Origin: Hofstenia miamia
Taxonomy: Eukaryota; Xenacoelomorpha; Acoela; Hofsteniidae
Direction of reading: 5' to 3'
DNA length: 64,000 nucleotides
Assembly: GCA_900660155.1 (NCBI GenBank)
Contig: CABFPE010000143.1
Span: forward strand, 709,769 to 773,768
Under the pieces are notes generated by a model that did not search any database, was not told the DNA's origin, and saw only the letters and a list, made by a program, of their open reading frames with translations. Positions 13,201 through 25,200 of this stretch are shown here, piece after piece; within the stretch, counting starts at the first letter, position 1; each line of letters begins with the position of its first letter. Both the position numbers and the translations under genes were made by a program.

Positions 13201-16200
13201 GTCCCTTAGCTACTTCCTTTCCTTGGATTGTGTTTAGAGTTGATACATAAAATCAATTTGTCTACAAGAAGCAGTCATTGCGAATGTGGAAATAGGATGT
13301 GATATTTCACGGTATAGAACATTTCTCAAAACACGAATCATCCGGCACTTTACTGAAAAATACATTTATTGAGGAAATAGAAATGCATGCTTTTGTTTTG
13401 AGGATTCGTATAACAGAAATTTACGAGTGCTCAACATTGCATGTATTTGACTTGCCTTGATTGAATAGTTATCCATTTTTTGCATATGATTATTTTTCTG
13501 TGGATGTCGTTCCTAATTCTTTTTGTGCTCCATTTAATTGTTCTTTATTCTTATAGCAGATTTTTCATATAAAATTTTTAGATTTTGTTTCTAAAAAATG
13601 TCAGAAATTATCGATTTTTAAATCATTTTGGGAAAAGTCATAAATATTTAGAAAGGATATTATTAATAAGAAGGTTTTGTTGTAGGAGCATTGTTTTTAG
13701 AGTTGGCATTCTCAATTCTGATTGGCTAATTAGAAAACACAATTTCGTCCTTCATTTGCTTAAATTGACTTAATATGAATTTCACACCTGCAAGGGAATA
13801 TTAGAAATTGTATTTTCATTAATTTCTGTTTAATTTGACATGTTAACGGTATTCTATTTCCTAAGGCGCCGAATCTCGCATAGTTTTAATTAAATGGTTT
13901 ATTAGATTGGTCGCCGGTGATTGGGGCCCATTGGCCAGAAGGAAAAATGCTACTCGTGAGACCACCGCCGCTTTAAAAACCTGGTTAAATGATCACCTAA
14001 AGAACCCCTATCCTACCAAAGGCGAAAAAATCATGCTAGCTATAATCACTAAAATGACCCTCACTCAAGTCAGCACTTGGTTTGCTAATGCTAGGCGGCG
14101 CTTGAAAAAAGAAGGCAAAATGACATGGACACCTCGTAATGCTTACGATGATGATGAGCTAAGTGATGACGAAATTTGCAGTGATGAAGTTTTGGGTGAT
14201 AGTGCAGTTACCACGACAAGTGGTGAAAGTGGACAGACAGACAAATTTGTGGATGTGACTGGCTGCTGTACAGAAGAAGTTGATGAAGGCTATGATGAAT
14301 CATATTCTAAAGGTAAGCACTATCTTTAAAATATATCTTTCACACGAATTGCTTTTTTATATTTACATTAAGAATTCTTACGGGCATATAGGTTTTTAAT
14401 AAGACGAATCTATATCTTCAGCTGCTAAAACTTTTCCAGTAATTGTTTATCTTATATAATTCACCAATTGCTGCCGTATTTTGATATGAAGTTTACTTTA
14501 TTAATAATTTATTTGTTAAAACTACACCAGTTTATTACATTTAACACGATATTAAATACCGCCATTTTGTTTTTCCTCATCATCAAGCATGTTGATTCAG
14601 CTGTACATATCTATTTTTGCAATTCCCTGTTTACTTTTTTTAACATGCATATTGTTTTAAGAACAATTACACTACCACTTCGCCCATCTGCGCGCCTCTA
14701 TTCCAGCCCAATTTCTTAATTTTATTGTATCATATTTTAATAACCCCTATCATGAAGACAGTGTTCTCTGCTGAAAGTGACATTTTTTAGAGAGATGCTG
14801 GAAATTTGTTTACCTCCATTATCCTATTTTGTCATGTTCAGCATTTAAATCCGTTCATATACATATAACGTTCAAAAAGTTAAATGGTCCTCAAATAATT
14901 TCCGTTATATAAATATAAATTTATAACGGGAATTTTTGGGATTTTAAATTTAATATCATCTGGCGCGATGGAATACAAAATTATCCTAAACTAATAAATG
15001 CGGCAGGCTTTGTTAAAATTCGAATAACAAAGTTAATCTTTCTCGCCTAATAAAGCCATTATTGTTATGCTATGCAAGTATCACTTCTGCAGTTATTTGG
15101 ACTATTTCACCGTTTTTAGAATTAATCTTCCTGGTTTTTGAACAGCTAAGCCTCAATTTTGCATCAACGCTTGAATATATTTTCAGGCTTTAGGTTATAT
15201 AAATTTTGCTTTAATCAACTTAGTCTCTCTTAGATGTCAAACAGTTATTTCTTAATTGTGCATGGAAGCAAAAAGTGTCCCCTTTCGCTGCATTCATTGT
15301 CTCAAAAAGTATATAATGTTTGCCCCATATATTCTCTTTTTATGCATATTGCTGATTCACATTTCTCATGCGCATTTTTAATGTTTTAATTTTCCCACTA
15401 ACTTTTGTAAGTATTCTAAATTCTTATGCAATGCTATAGCAGTCTTTTGTTATAATATTTGAAGATTGTCTTCAACGATCATTGGCACAATTTACTATTC
15501 GATTGGTACCAACTATAATTACATCTAATGACAAATCGGGATGCTATAATTGTTTTGGCAGCTTGAAGCGCATACAAATGCACATATCTTTAATTGTCGT
15601 TCGACACCCAGAGGCGACGCGTAATGAACGGGCTCGGCCTATGATAATGAATGTAGCAGAACGAATTTAGTGTGTTATTATGCGGAACGAGCTTGCTGTG
15701 CGCAGCATGCGAATTTTGAAATTAACGTGTATTCACTCCTGTGACGGTTGTAGTTTTTGTTCACGAACTGACGCGCAATTGGTGTCCCGGGGCTTTGATC
15801 GCTTCGTAAGTGTCAAAATTATGGCTATACTCACTTACACGCACTTACCTCATTGTTCGCACTTTATTAACATTTTATTTTAATGAGCCAATTACTGAAC
15901 GCTACCAGCCAATATTCGATTTAGCACTTAACTTTATTTTACTGTTAAGTAGGAAGGATCTACAGAACACGTTGTTTGACAGGAAATGTTTGTATGTAAA
16001 CAAGAGAAAACCGTTCGTTGTTTGTCAACTTTGCATTTTTAATCGTCTGCAGTTGATTATGATTTCCATGTAACTGCTAAATCTCCGATTAGTTGATGAT
16101 TACTGTTGTATCAATGTCGCCCAAACTGCTATTTCAAAAGGTCTTACCATTTGAATTTATACAAAATCCGTTATTACTATATATATGTAAGTTGCATGAG

Positions 16201-17213
16201 TTTTAATTAAGTTCATAAAAGTTTTTGTTAATTACAAAATATTGCCTTTTACTATGATTTTTCTTTGGTTTTTAGTGCACAGTGTTTATGGCCCTTGTAG
16301 GCGTAAATTGTTGCAGTTAAAAACTACTAGTGAGATTTTATAGGCTGAGAGAAGTATTTATTGCTATTCAATAAGCCTTGAATGAGTTATCTAAATCCAA
16401 CTCGGTACGTTTAAATCTTTTCTTAACACTTGACACGTCTGTCAAGTGCTTCTGCCTATTGGATTCGTCGATGTTCTCTTCGGTGACTTTCTTGGGTGTT
16501 ACTGGTTGTTCTTATCATTACCTGAAGGGCTCTTCACTAAATAGTCGATAAACTTTTCGATAACTTATTGTTTGGTGCATTTTTTATCAAGGAGCTTAAT
16601 AAATAAATATAGTCATTGGTGAAATGGATATAAACGCGTACTCCACATATTTGTACAGTCAATATCAATAGACTCTCTATCATAATTACTTAATGATTGA
16701 AATTTTGATAACAGGTTCTACTGTTTGCGAAGCAATATGTTAAACTACGTCAGTGTTTGCTCTCAGTGCTCTTATTTGATCTGTTAGTTAACGCGTGCTT
16801 ACTGTGGCCTCAACATAGAAATTATTATTGTTTTTTAATGCGCCACCATGCGGCTTATGAACGTTATTTTTGTTAGTATTTATCGAACTGTCAATACAGT
16901 TGCTGTCATCTTGATTTTTACAGTAAAATTTTATACTTTAAATTAATACTAGCATGTAAAGCATAAACTTATCACTTAATTTTTAAACCTTCTATAATGG
17001 TTAAATTTATATTGTTTAGTGATACTTTCCTCACAACAACCACATGTCTTCTCAAGAATTTCTGATGTTAGTCCTCTCTCGGACCAGGGCAGTGAGAACT
17101 CGGAGGATTCAACATCCAAGACAGACAGTGCAGTGCCTCCACCACGAAAACGTACAAAGTTTTGGTGTTTGGCCGATATTGCAACATCCAATAAATCATC
17201 TTTGGCAGGATAG
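10050..17213 (+). CDS. Irx: Iroquois-class TALE homeobox protein (4 coding exons)
   Basis: Exons 10050-10262, 12381-12502, 13906-14312 and 17020-17213 join in phases 0, 2 and 1 into 936 nt: 311 residues plus TAG. All three introns are GT-AG. The homeodomain spans residues 122-184, with the TALE three-residue loop ([10 protein letters not shown]), the invariant helix-3 Asn in WFANARRR and Ala at homeodomain position 50, as in Iroquois proteins. An acidic run follows (about 190-204). Near the C-terminus [10 protein letters not shown] matches the family motif K-x-K/R-I-W-S-L-A-D/E-x-A-T. Iroquois proteins are nuclear DNA-binding regulators of patterning. This one is short for the family (often over 400 residues), and its N-terminus is diverged, with only GGSCNCSSC recalling the usual Cys-containing segment. 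An in-frame TAG precedes the ATG. Missing leader or extra exons cannot be excluded. Confidence 0.93.
11150..11500 (+). promoter_or_regulatory. Less AT-rich island in Iroquois intron 1, with a 59-codon frame
   Basis: This part of intron 1 is richer in GC and CG than its flanks. It contains an open frame from ATG 11314 to about 11490 (starts [14 protein letters not shown]). The frame stays open back to 11275, after an acceptor-like TAAATCTAG. No convincing donor follows, and exons 1 and 2 already join in phase without it. I favour a conserved regulatory element; an alternative exon is possible. Confidence 0.25.
12381..12502 (+). CDS. Irx: Iroquois coding exon 2
   Basis: Acceptor TTGTTTTAG and donor GG|GTAAGT. 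The 122 nt encode a Gln/Pro/Ala/His-rich linker with [12 protein letters not shown] and [11 protein letters not shown], preceding the homeodomain. It ends in phase 2, matching the A that starts exon 3. Confidence 0.85.
13906..14312 (+). CDS. Irx: Iroquois coding exon 3 (homeodomain)
   Basis: Acceptor TTTATTAG and donor AAAG|GTAAGC. It carries the whole homeodomain (about 13934-14122) and the acidic tail, and ends in phase 1. The open frame with strong family identity makes this the best-supported exon in the window. Confidence 0.97.
15480..15900 (+). promoter_or_regulatory. GC/CpG-richer island in Iroquois intron 3
   Basis: About 400 bp with many CG dinucleotides (GAGGCGACGCGTAATG, GCTGTGCGCAGCATGCG, GTCCCGGGGCTTTGATCG) inside a 2.7-kb AT-rich intron. 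Several unrelated short frames cross it and none resembles a protein. It is a candidate intronic enhancer, inferred from composition only. Confidence 0.3.
17020..17213 (+). CDS. Irx: Iroquois coding exon 4 (C-terminus)
   Basis: Acceptor ATTGTTTAG. Its first two bases complete a Val codon with exon 3, and the frame runs through a Ser/Asp-rich linker and [17 protein letters not shown] to TAG at 17211-17213. The phase match and the family motif support it. Confidence 0.9.
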
Positions 17214-17338
17214 ACTGATTTTTGTACTTTCTAATTTATTATTTCGAAATGCCACGTATTTAATACGTGAATTGTAGATCGAACAGGGTATTTCGTTCAA
17301 GTCGCAGTGTTTTGTATATAAATTGTAGATACAATTTC

Positions 17339-17344
17339 AATAAA
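17339..17344 (+). terminator. Polyadenylation signal of the Iroquois gene
   Basis: AATAAA about 126 bp after the stop codon, followed by T-rich sequence. It is the first canonical signal downstream. Confidence 0.5.
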
Positions 17345-18295
17345 TTTAGATTGTTTTTTAAAGTTTTCCTTCTATTTTTCATCAATAGAAATGTATTGAA
17401 CTATTATAATTTGATTTTTGTAATTACTATGAAATTTATTATTGTATTATGAAAAATTGTAAAACTAACAGTAGTACTTAATGGACGATCCATTTTGTGT
17501 CCAACATGTTTTGGAATGTGTAATAATAATATCCCATCCATTTGAAAAATGTACCAGTTCAAATATAAAATGTCTACTATAGTTGCACTTTTGCTAAGCC
17601 AATGTATTTTCAAATGCCTTTTTGGATCCATTGTATACTGCACTAATTCAAATTAGTTCCCTTGCTATATTTGATATTCAGTCTGAAATTTTCAATAATG
17701 TGCAAAAACATGTAAAAATTCATTGTTAACCCAAAATTTTATGGCTTCTTAATTAGAATAGGGCTGTTTTTATATAACATATATTGAATTGCATGATTTG
17801 GTGAAAGTAAATAACTGATATTTTATAGTTTAAATAACGTGTTATTGCTCAATTGTATTATTAGAGCAGTTATTTTTTTGACTTAAAAACCAGAAATTTT
17901 GACCATACTTTGATCTAATCATAAACTCAGACTTCTTCAAAATCACTGTGTATTTTCAAAAAAAAATATCAATCTTTCGCTAAAACTTTTCGGGACTGTA
18001 AAAACTTGATTACCAATAGCATTAGAACATTTAGTTTGATTTGAAATCAAACTTTGATAAGCTTTTCACAAAAAATAGAATTTAATGAAATCAAACTTAA
18101 ATAAGTATTCAGAAAAAATACGAATTAAATAGTAGATTTTAACAATATTTGACCTAAAATCGAAATTTTGACCTAACAAAATATTTTAGTTTTTTTGATC
18201 TTACAACAATATTAAATCTTTCAATCTTCGTGTTTTTCATGTCTGGTTATATTTTTCAAATAGGTTTTTGATTTTCACCCGCCCTATTAATATTT

Positions 18296-18333
<38 letters not shown>

Positions 18334-18984
18334 TTTCATGATTGTAGTCGCTACATTTTTCATTCCCTGAGATTAATTAATTGGTAACTGTGTCTAGTTT
18401 ATTAGTGCATGCAACCAGGACTAACCCAATGACCCTTTGCTAACTTAGATTGTAGACATTGCAATTCGATTTCGCCATTGTATTACATTACGAATTTTTT
18501 TTACCTAAGCATTGTTAAGAACAGATTAATTAGATTTTAAAATAAATTTATACCTTAATTCCCAGTATATTTATATTGAAATATATTGACAGTAATTCTA
18601 TCGCTTTTTGAAAAAAATTCTAATTGATTTCGATAGATTATTATTTTTAGTCTAAAGTTTTTATTCAAACTATTGTAAACATTTTTTTCATTATAGCTTT
18701 ATATCATTACATAAATATAATTAGCATTTTAATTAAGTTTAGAAGTGATTAAATTGAAATTTCAAAATATATATTTTGATTGAAAAAATCATTACAAAGT
18801 TCTATGAAATGAAAATATCGATAATTTTAGCAGTTATAGTATATATTTAAACAAATTATTACATGTAAATAGATATTTTGGGTGCATACGAAGACATCTC
18901 AGTTTTGATAAGTATTTTAAAATCAATTGTTTTGATGTCTTGATAAAATTACAACGTTTATTGCTGCTATTTTATAATGTGACT
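17345..18984. other. AT-rich intergenic DNA
   Basis: No exon recognised. It contains a pure (AT)n run at 18299-18328. Confidence 0.5.
18299..18328. repeat. (AT)n microsatellite
   Basis: Uninterrupted AT dinucleotide repeat. Confidence 0.95.
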
Positions 18985-19256
18985 TAGTGGTTTGCGGGCC
19001 GTGGTTTTTATCGGCCCGAGCCCGCTCACGGACGTTTAGAATTTATGGCCCGTTCGTTTACATGCTAGGTCGCCCACGGGTGACCCGTTCTCTTTAATAA
19101 CGGTGTAATTCCTTTACATTATATACATTTATACATTAGCCTATATGTAAATTGTAATATTGTAATGATATTGCATTGTTACTACCAAAAAACAACGTTT
19201 GTTCAAAAAAAGAATTTTAAGCCCGCGCGTGCGTCGGGCTAGCCCGCAAATCTCTA
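18985..19256. mobile_element. hAT-type (Ac-like) MITE with intact 8-bp target duplication
   Basis: A 272-bp element flanked by the perfect 8-bp direct repeat ATGTGACT (18977-18984 and 19257-19264). The left end is TAGTGGTTTGCGGGCC; the reverse complement of the right end is TAGAGATTTGCGGGCTAG. GC-rich words (CGGCCCGAGCCCG, GCCCGCGCG) fill the subterminal parts and there is no coding frame. An 8-bp duplication with TAGWG ends fits the hAT superfamily. Confidence 0.8.
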
Positions 19257-19264
19257 ATGTGACT

Positions 19265-22200
19265 ATAAATTTTCTTAAAATTTTTAAGCAATTATTGTCG
19301 CAGCAGTGTTTATTTCATCAATAATAGAAGTATTTAACTGAATGCATGTTTAATTAGGGGTAGCTAAAGCGGTCACCGGGGTCTAGTTGATGCCCGATAT
19401 TTATAAACTGCAAATTTTAATTGACAATATCTATTTTTAGTATAAATTAAGACGATATTCAAAATACAAACTCCCCATGGATTAATAACTTAAGAGATCA
19501 TGGTTACTTTTTCTTTCTAAGATATCGGTAAATTATTGTGAAAATGCAATTTTTTTCTTTAGAGTTACACAAAAACTTGATTGTAACCTGTTGCTGGGCT
19601 ATATTTCTTGAACACTGGCGATACAGTCTGATCTAATTAATGTGAAATTTCTTCCGCTCTAATCGACAGGATCTTTTAAAATTATTTACAATTAATGAGG
19701 TTGTTGTCGTTCGTTATGAACTACATTTACTTTTAAACTTCTTAATGGTGTTATGTTATTGCAAGAAACAAAATATTCTGTTTGCAATCTGCCATGCTTC
19801 TGTTTAGTCAATATCTTGGAATATGTATTTCCAGACTTCTAAGTGTATACAATTATATATTTGAGAAATATATCGAAAATTGAATGATTGATTGGAGAAA
19901 CTCTGAATGTTTGATTATTGTCAAAACTCAAATTAAGCTCTCAACATAATGTCAGAAAGAGATGAACATATACAAACAGATATTTATTGACAGAAATTCA
20001 AGTCAGAACTGTCATAAATTTTGGTTTCTTTGACACATACCATTCATTGGTAATAACACTAAATGAAATTGAAAATAATCAATAATATTTACAAATAAAC
20101 TTTACTATTGCAGAACTATTTAATATTTCCAATTATATAATTATTGCTATTTAAGTAAGATATTAAATTGAAATTTGCTGAAAAGATTTTTAGGCAAATT
20201 GAACAAATATAGCGAAGCAATAAACAAGCAGCATATTCTAACAAAAGTACAACCTCTTTGGTGAGATAAATATTGCAATCGCCTAAAATTGCATATGTCT
20301 TACGAATATTTCATAAATTCTTGTAGCAAGATATTTTTATATTAATTTCAGACTAGTATTTGCAGTTTAATTACTTTATCAATAAATACTCTTTTGTGTA
20401 TAGAACCCTCTAAAGTGTTTGTTTAGAAATTAAATTTTTTTACGAAGGCCGTGTAATATCAGCATAGCGCAAGAGTCCTAATGTAACGTTTTTGAAAAAA
20501 CTGATAATTTTCATTTACAGCTCATTGAGAGGGATTACGTATACCTCACTGTCAGTCAAACAGTTCTATTTTTAGAGTAACAAGAATTCAAAATTGGTAA
20601 CAACTGCTAATAACAGAATTAATTAGCTTTGACATGTGCTTGTCATTTACAGCTGTTTAATATTTTTTTGTAAATAGATTTCGACATTCAACAAATTATT
20701 AGAAAAGGAGATTTTGAATTTGGATGTACGTTTTTATTTGATTTATCATCTGTCTTTAATGTAAATTCAGTGAATACACAAAATATTTAGACTTAAATTA
20801 TTTCGATTCAACTTGTGTTTCGGCAGTGATTGATTTCCCAACTTTCAATGCTATTTGCTACTACATTCTTAGATAGTTTCTATTGTAGATAGGCTTTGAG
20901 TCGGATCTATGATTGTTTAAACAGCTTGAATTGTTTTAGTTTAGAACCACTAAGAACTTGTAATTTTGGTTACATTAAAAATTAAATGCATATCTTCAGA
21001 ATTATGCACGTTTTGCTTGTAAATGTTAAAGCCCTTAACACTATAAATGTATTACAAGTGTAAAACCCATCTTCACTGTTTCGTAAAAATGCCCAACACA
21101 AATTTGCACTAAGTCTATTTGAGAAACATTGCTTTAAGGCTTAAAGATGAAAAAACCAGCTATTAACAAATTTTAATAATAATTTATTAGGGAAATGTTT
21201 GTTAAGTGAAAGGTTATAGGCTATATTAGTAAACCGATATTTTTAGTTCAATTCATTTTTTCATGACTAACGCTTGATAAAACTAACATCTTTTTTCTGA
21301 ACTACTTCTGTTTTCACTGCTGTTGAAAATATTTAATGATGCAGAATAGGTTAAGAAAAACGTGCGTACTACATTTAACAGTTCCAGTCAACTTTTTAAC
21401 AAAAAACTTTCAAGCTTTGATATTCATTTGACCTAAAAATTTGAAGAAAACTTTTCCGATGTCCAATTTTCAGGTAATAATGCAAAAAAACTCATGGGAG
21501 CAACAACTGCAGACAAATATTTTTCTTTCTGTAGTTAAGCCAATCAAGCAAAGTTCAGAAGACCTGAAACGATTTTAAAACGTAAATGACAAAGAAGACA
21601 ATCTATAGTGTACTGTTTTCAAATTTTAGATATCATTATGACTTCGTGAGTAATGAACATTCAAATATATTTTGAAGGGACCATCACAAACTCTAAACAA
21701 TGACAAGGTTACTAAATATTAAGAACTTCCTTCAATCCAAATCCTAATAAGAAATTTATCATAATTTTTTAGCATTTTCGATTAAAAAATTACAGGAACC
21801 TATGACGCCTTAATGCAAATCTTGTCGCTTGGCACCTTGGCCATAACATCATCAAACCTAACAGTCTTGCTTATCGAATTCAATAATGCGTATTAGATAT
21901 TCAAAATATACATGAGCTTCACCATACTATAGATGTAGTTTGATGTGTGAATATTCTCAAATAAAAGAAAATTTTAGCATCTCAAGATTATGAATAAACT
22001 TCAATAAGCTTCAGTTTATCGGAAAAATTTTGAATCATTATTTTTAGTGGAGTTTTGTGATAAATTGTAAATTATGGATTTAAATTTTATAAATATTGAA
22101 ACAAAACTTCTCAGCTGCTCAATTTTACATGCTGAATTTATTAAAAAAATCTCACTTTTCATACTATGGCAATTTTAAAAAAAAGTCATTTTTAATGAGG

Positions 22201-25200
22201 AGTTGGATACAAACATTGTGAATTTGGATATCTTGGTTGGCCCATTCACCTTCGTTAAATAGCCGAACTAGATAATGTACTAAATCCAAAACGAAGGCCA
22301 CAGGTGTAAATTCTATTCCCAATTTCCTTAAGTATGTATTTAAGGTTAAAGATCACCATCCTGCATTTAACTGTATATTAAGCAAATTGTTTGATTAAAA
22401 TTATTCATAATATATCTTATAATCTTAGGAATAAAGACTTATTTTTCTGCAATACTGGTAAAGTCTCAAAGACGTTATGTTGAATAGGTCTGATAGATAA
22501 GTACCTGTATTAGGAAGCGAAAAATACAATTTGCGATCACTGTCAAATGTTTTTAATGTTCTCTCACTGAATATCTTTCGCTTTATAAACAAACCATCCC
22601 AATAAGTGTTTACCCTTAATCAAGCTGAAGTACAATAAAGCATGTTAACTAGTTCGCCCACGCCTTCTTAGACTTTCTTGATAGCATCTTTACTAAGTCT
22701 GGTATACATTTCTAAAAATAATTGTGTCTTCTAGACAGAACATAATCATTTAGCTTAGGTGAGACGAATTCATCGTTTTTCAACACAATTACATTCGATT
22801 CTGTGACTTTATGACTGCAGCATTATACCCTGCTTTCTTTATTGGGACAAGGATAAATGTTAAAAAATTGTAAAAAACTGTATAGTTATTAAACTTAAAG
22901 AGGATTGGTTGTTAAAATTGCTTAGATATAAGCAAGGTTTTGTAATGAGTTAATATCGGCATAAAATTGTGAAACTCAAAAATCATATCTATAATGATAA
23001 GCATTATTAAGGTTTTAAAACTTTGGAAAATATCACAAACAATTTATGTGAAAGCTAATAATATTTTGAATTCTTGCTATTCTTGTTTTTTCTAGTTTGT
23101 CTATAAATTTAAATTTAGAATTTGAATTTTTCTTTGTTGATGTCCTAAATTTAGTGAAAAATTTTTATGGGGAGTCCTTAGCGATGGTCAATAGGTATCT
23201 GCTGTATAAGCTAACCAACATTAATATATAAAAAATAACCGTATCAATAAAACCTGTTTAATTCAAAACCTGAAATGCATTAATTAAGATAAGGAAATTG
23301 GAAATTCACCTGAACCTTTTATAGCATGATGAAGCTCTTGTACAATTCTACAAGCCTTCTGCTTTAAGTTCAATTGTGGGTTACGTGGATATTGAAAGCA
23401 AAATAAACTGTTTACTAATGATTAATTGAATGAGAGCAGATTGAAGTAGATTTAATCAAATAAACACGTTTATTGAATTGAATACCCTGTGTACTAGACT
23501 AATATCATTTCCTGGAATGATCGGAGTGGATATGATTGCTCTTCCCACAATGATACTCAGTGGAGTTCAGAAATACATCAAAGCCTAAAAATATATTATC
23601 CTGAAAGAAAGAACATTTAACTTCTAGACCAAAAACATTTCTAAATACTAATTCTTCGCCACTTTATAATTTAATATTGATTTCAAGATTATTGCATTGA
23701 TATGCTCTTTAAAGTAGCAATACAAAAAAATTGCTTTCCAGATTAATTTTTTGATTGTGTTGTTCTCGGCAGCCTACATGCATTGACATAAGTGTCGTAC
23801 CAAAAACAAGTATTTTATAAAAATCAATGTTTTCAAGTATACATGCATTTAAATGATTGCAAATAGCACAATTTTCTTAACAAGGATTTGAATAAAGTTC
23901 TAGTTTGTTAAGGCAAATACTTCAAATCTCAACTATGCGTGTTTTAAACGGTTACAAGTAGTTGCATTTGTTAGAAATTAACGTGTAGTGCTAACATGTA
24001 TTCAGTTTGTTTGTCTTAAATTTCAGCAAAAGCAATTGAATTTAATTTGCCAGTGGTTTAATAGTTTGACGTTAATCAAATTAAAGGAGAATCAAAAGCA
24101 AAAACGGGTGCATACGCGTTAATGATTACAATTTGAAAAGTCTATATTAAACAATTTTCCAGGTGATAGATGTCCTGTCACTGTGTCTCGGATTATTTCG
24201 GATATTGATTACCTTCCTTTGAGATGTTATCTGTAATATTAAAATAGAACTTTTAACATTAATGTGATTATGTCTAAAGTAGGAGAGGTGTTTTCATTTT
24301 GTCTGCCTTCTGCATCATTTATTTAAATGCCTTCATGTGGGTGTTTCTTCGCTTGAGTTGATTCCGTCTGCGTGCGTGATTTTTTGAAAAGAAGTGGATG
24401 AAGGCCCTTTATAAAAGCCCTAACATAGGTCTTAGCCTAAAGAGAAGACATTAAAATGGTTGGATTGATCCATATCGTCGTTGAATAAAATAATGAAAAA
24501 TATTCTTTATTAGTGTTGCTTGACATTAAATTTATTAAAAGAAATAACTGCATGTGTGAATGTGTGAATATCAGTATTATTTGAACAAAATTTTGCGGTG
24601 GACTGGAATTTTGTTGATATATTTTTACCAATTTCGGCTTAGATATAAACTATGCTTTGGCACCACATAGGCTCATTTGCTCAGAATGCTTAATCGGAGT
24701 GGTAATGGGATTAAACTTGGACCAATAATTTTTTGATCCTACATCATCATATTAATTAAGATACTGACGGTAGTCGACAGGTATTTAGGCAAGTGAAATA
24801 TTTATATATTAAATTATATATATATTTGATTAAATAAAATATTTCAATAATATGTCAATAAAAATTGGACTATTTTTGCTTGAGGTTCTCATTACATCTA
24901 GAAATATTGGAATACATCTTATGATATTATAAATCTTAAACTATGTATGAGTTTCTGAAAGTTCAAAGATTAAGCATGGAACTTGACCCTTGTGATTACA
25001 GGTCATGTATTTTCTTGAATTCTCCAACCAGTCTTTGTTTCACGGGTCTAAATAGTTGTTCAAATACACGACTTGTTGACCATTGAGGTGAGTGTGATTA
25101 TATTGATATTATTACTAGAGAAACCCCACGGATACTTGTTTTCTGTGATGATATTTTGCTTTACATGCATTGAACATTTTTATTGCCTTATAAAATAAAT

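Noticed and set aside
15482-16073. Three overlapping plus-strand frames in Iroquois intron 3
   Set aside because: They resemble no protein, overlap one another in different frames and are not needed for exon phase.
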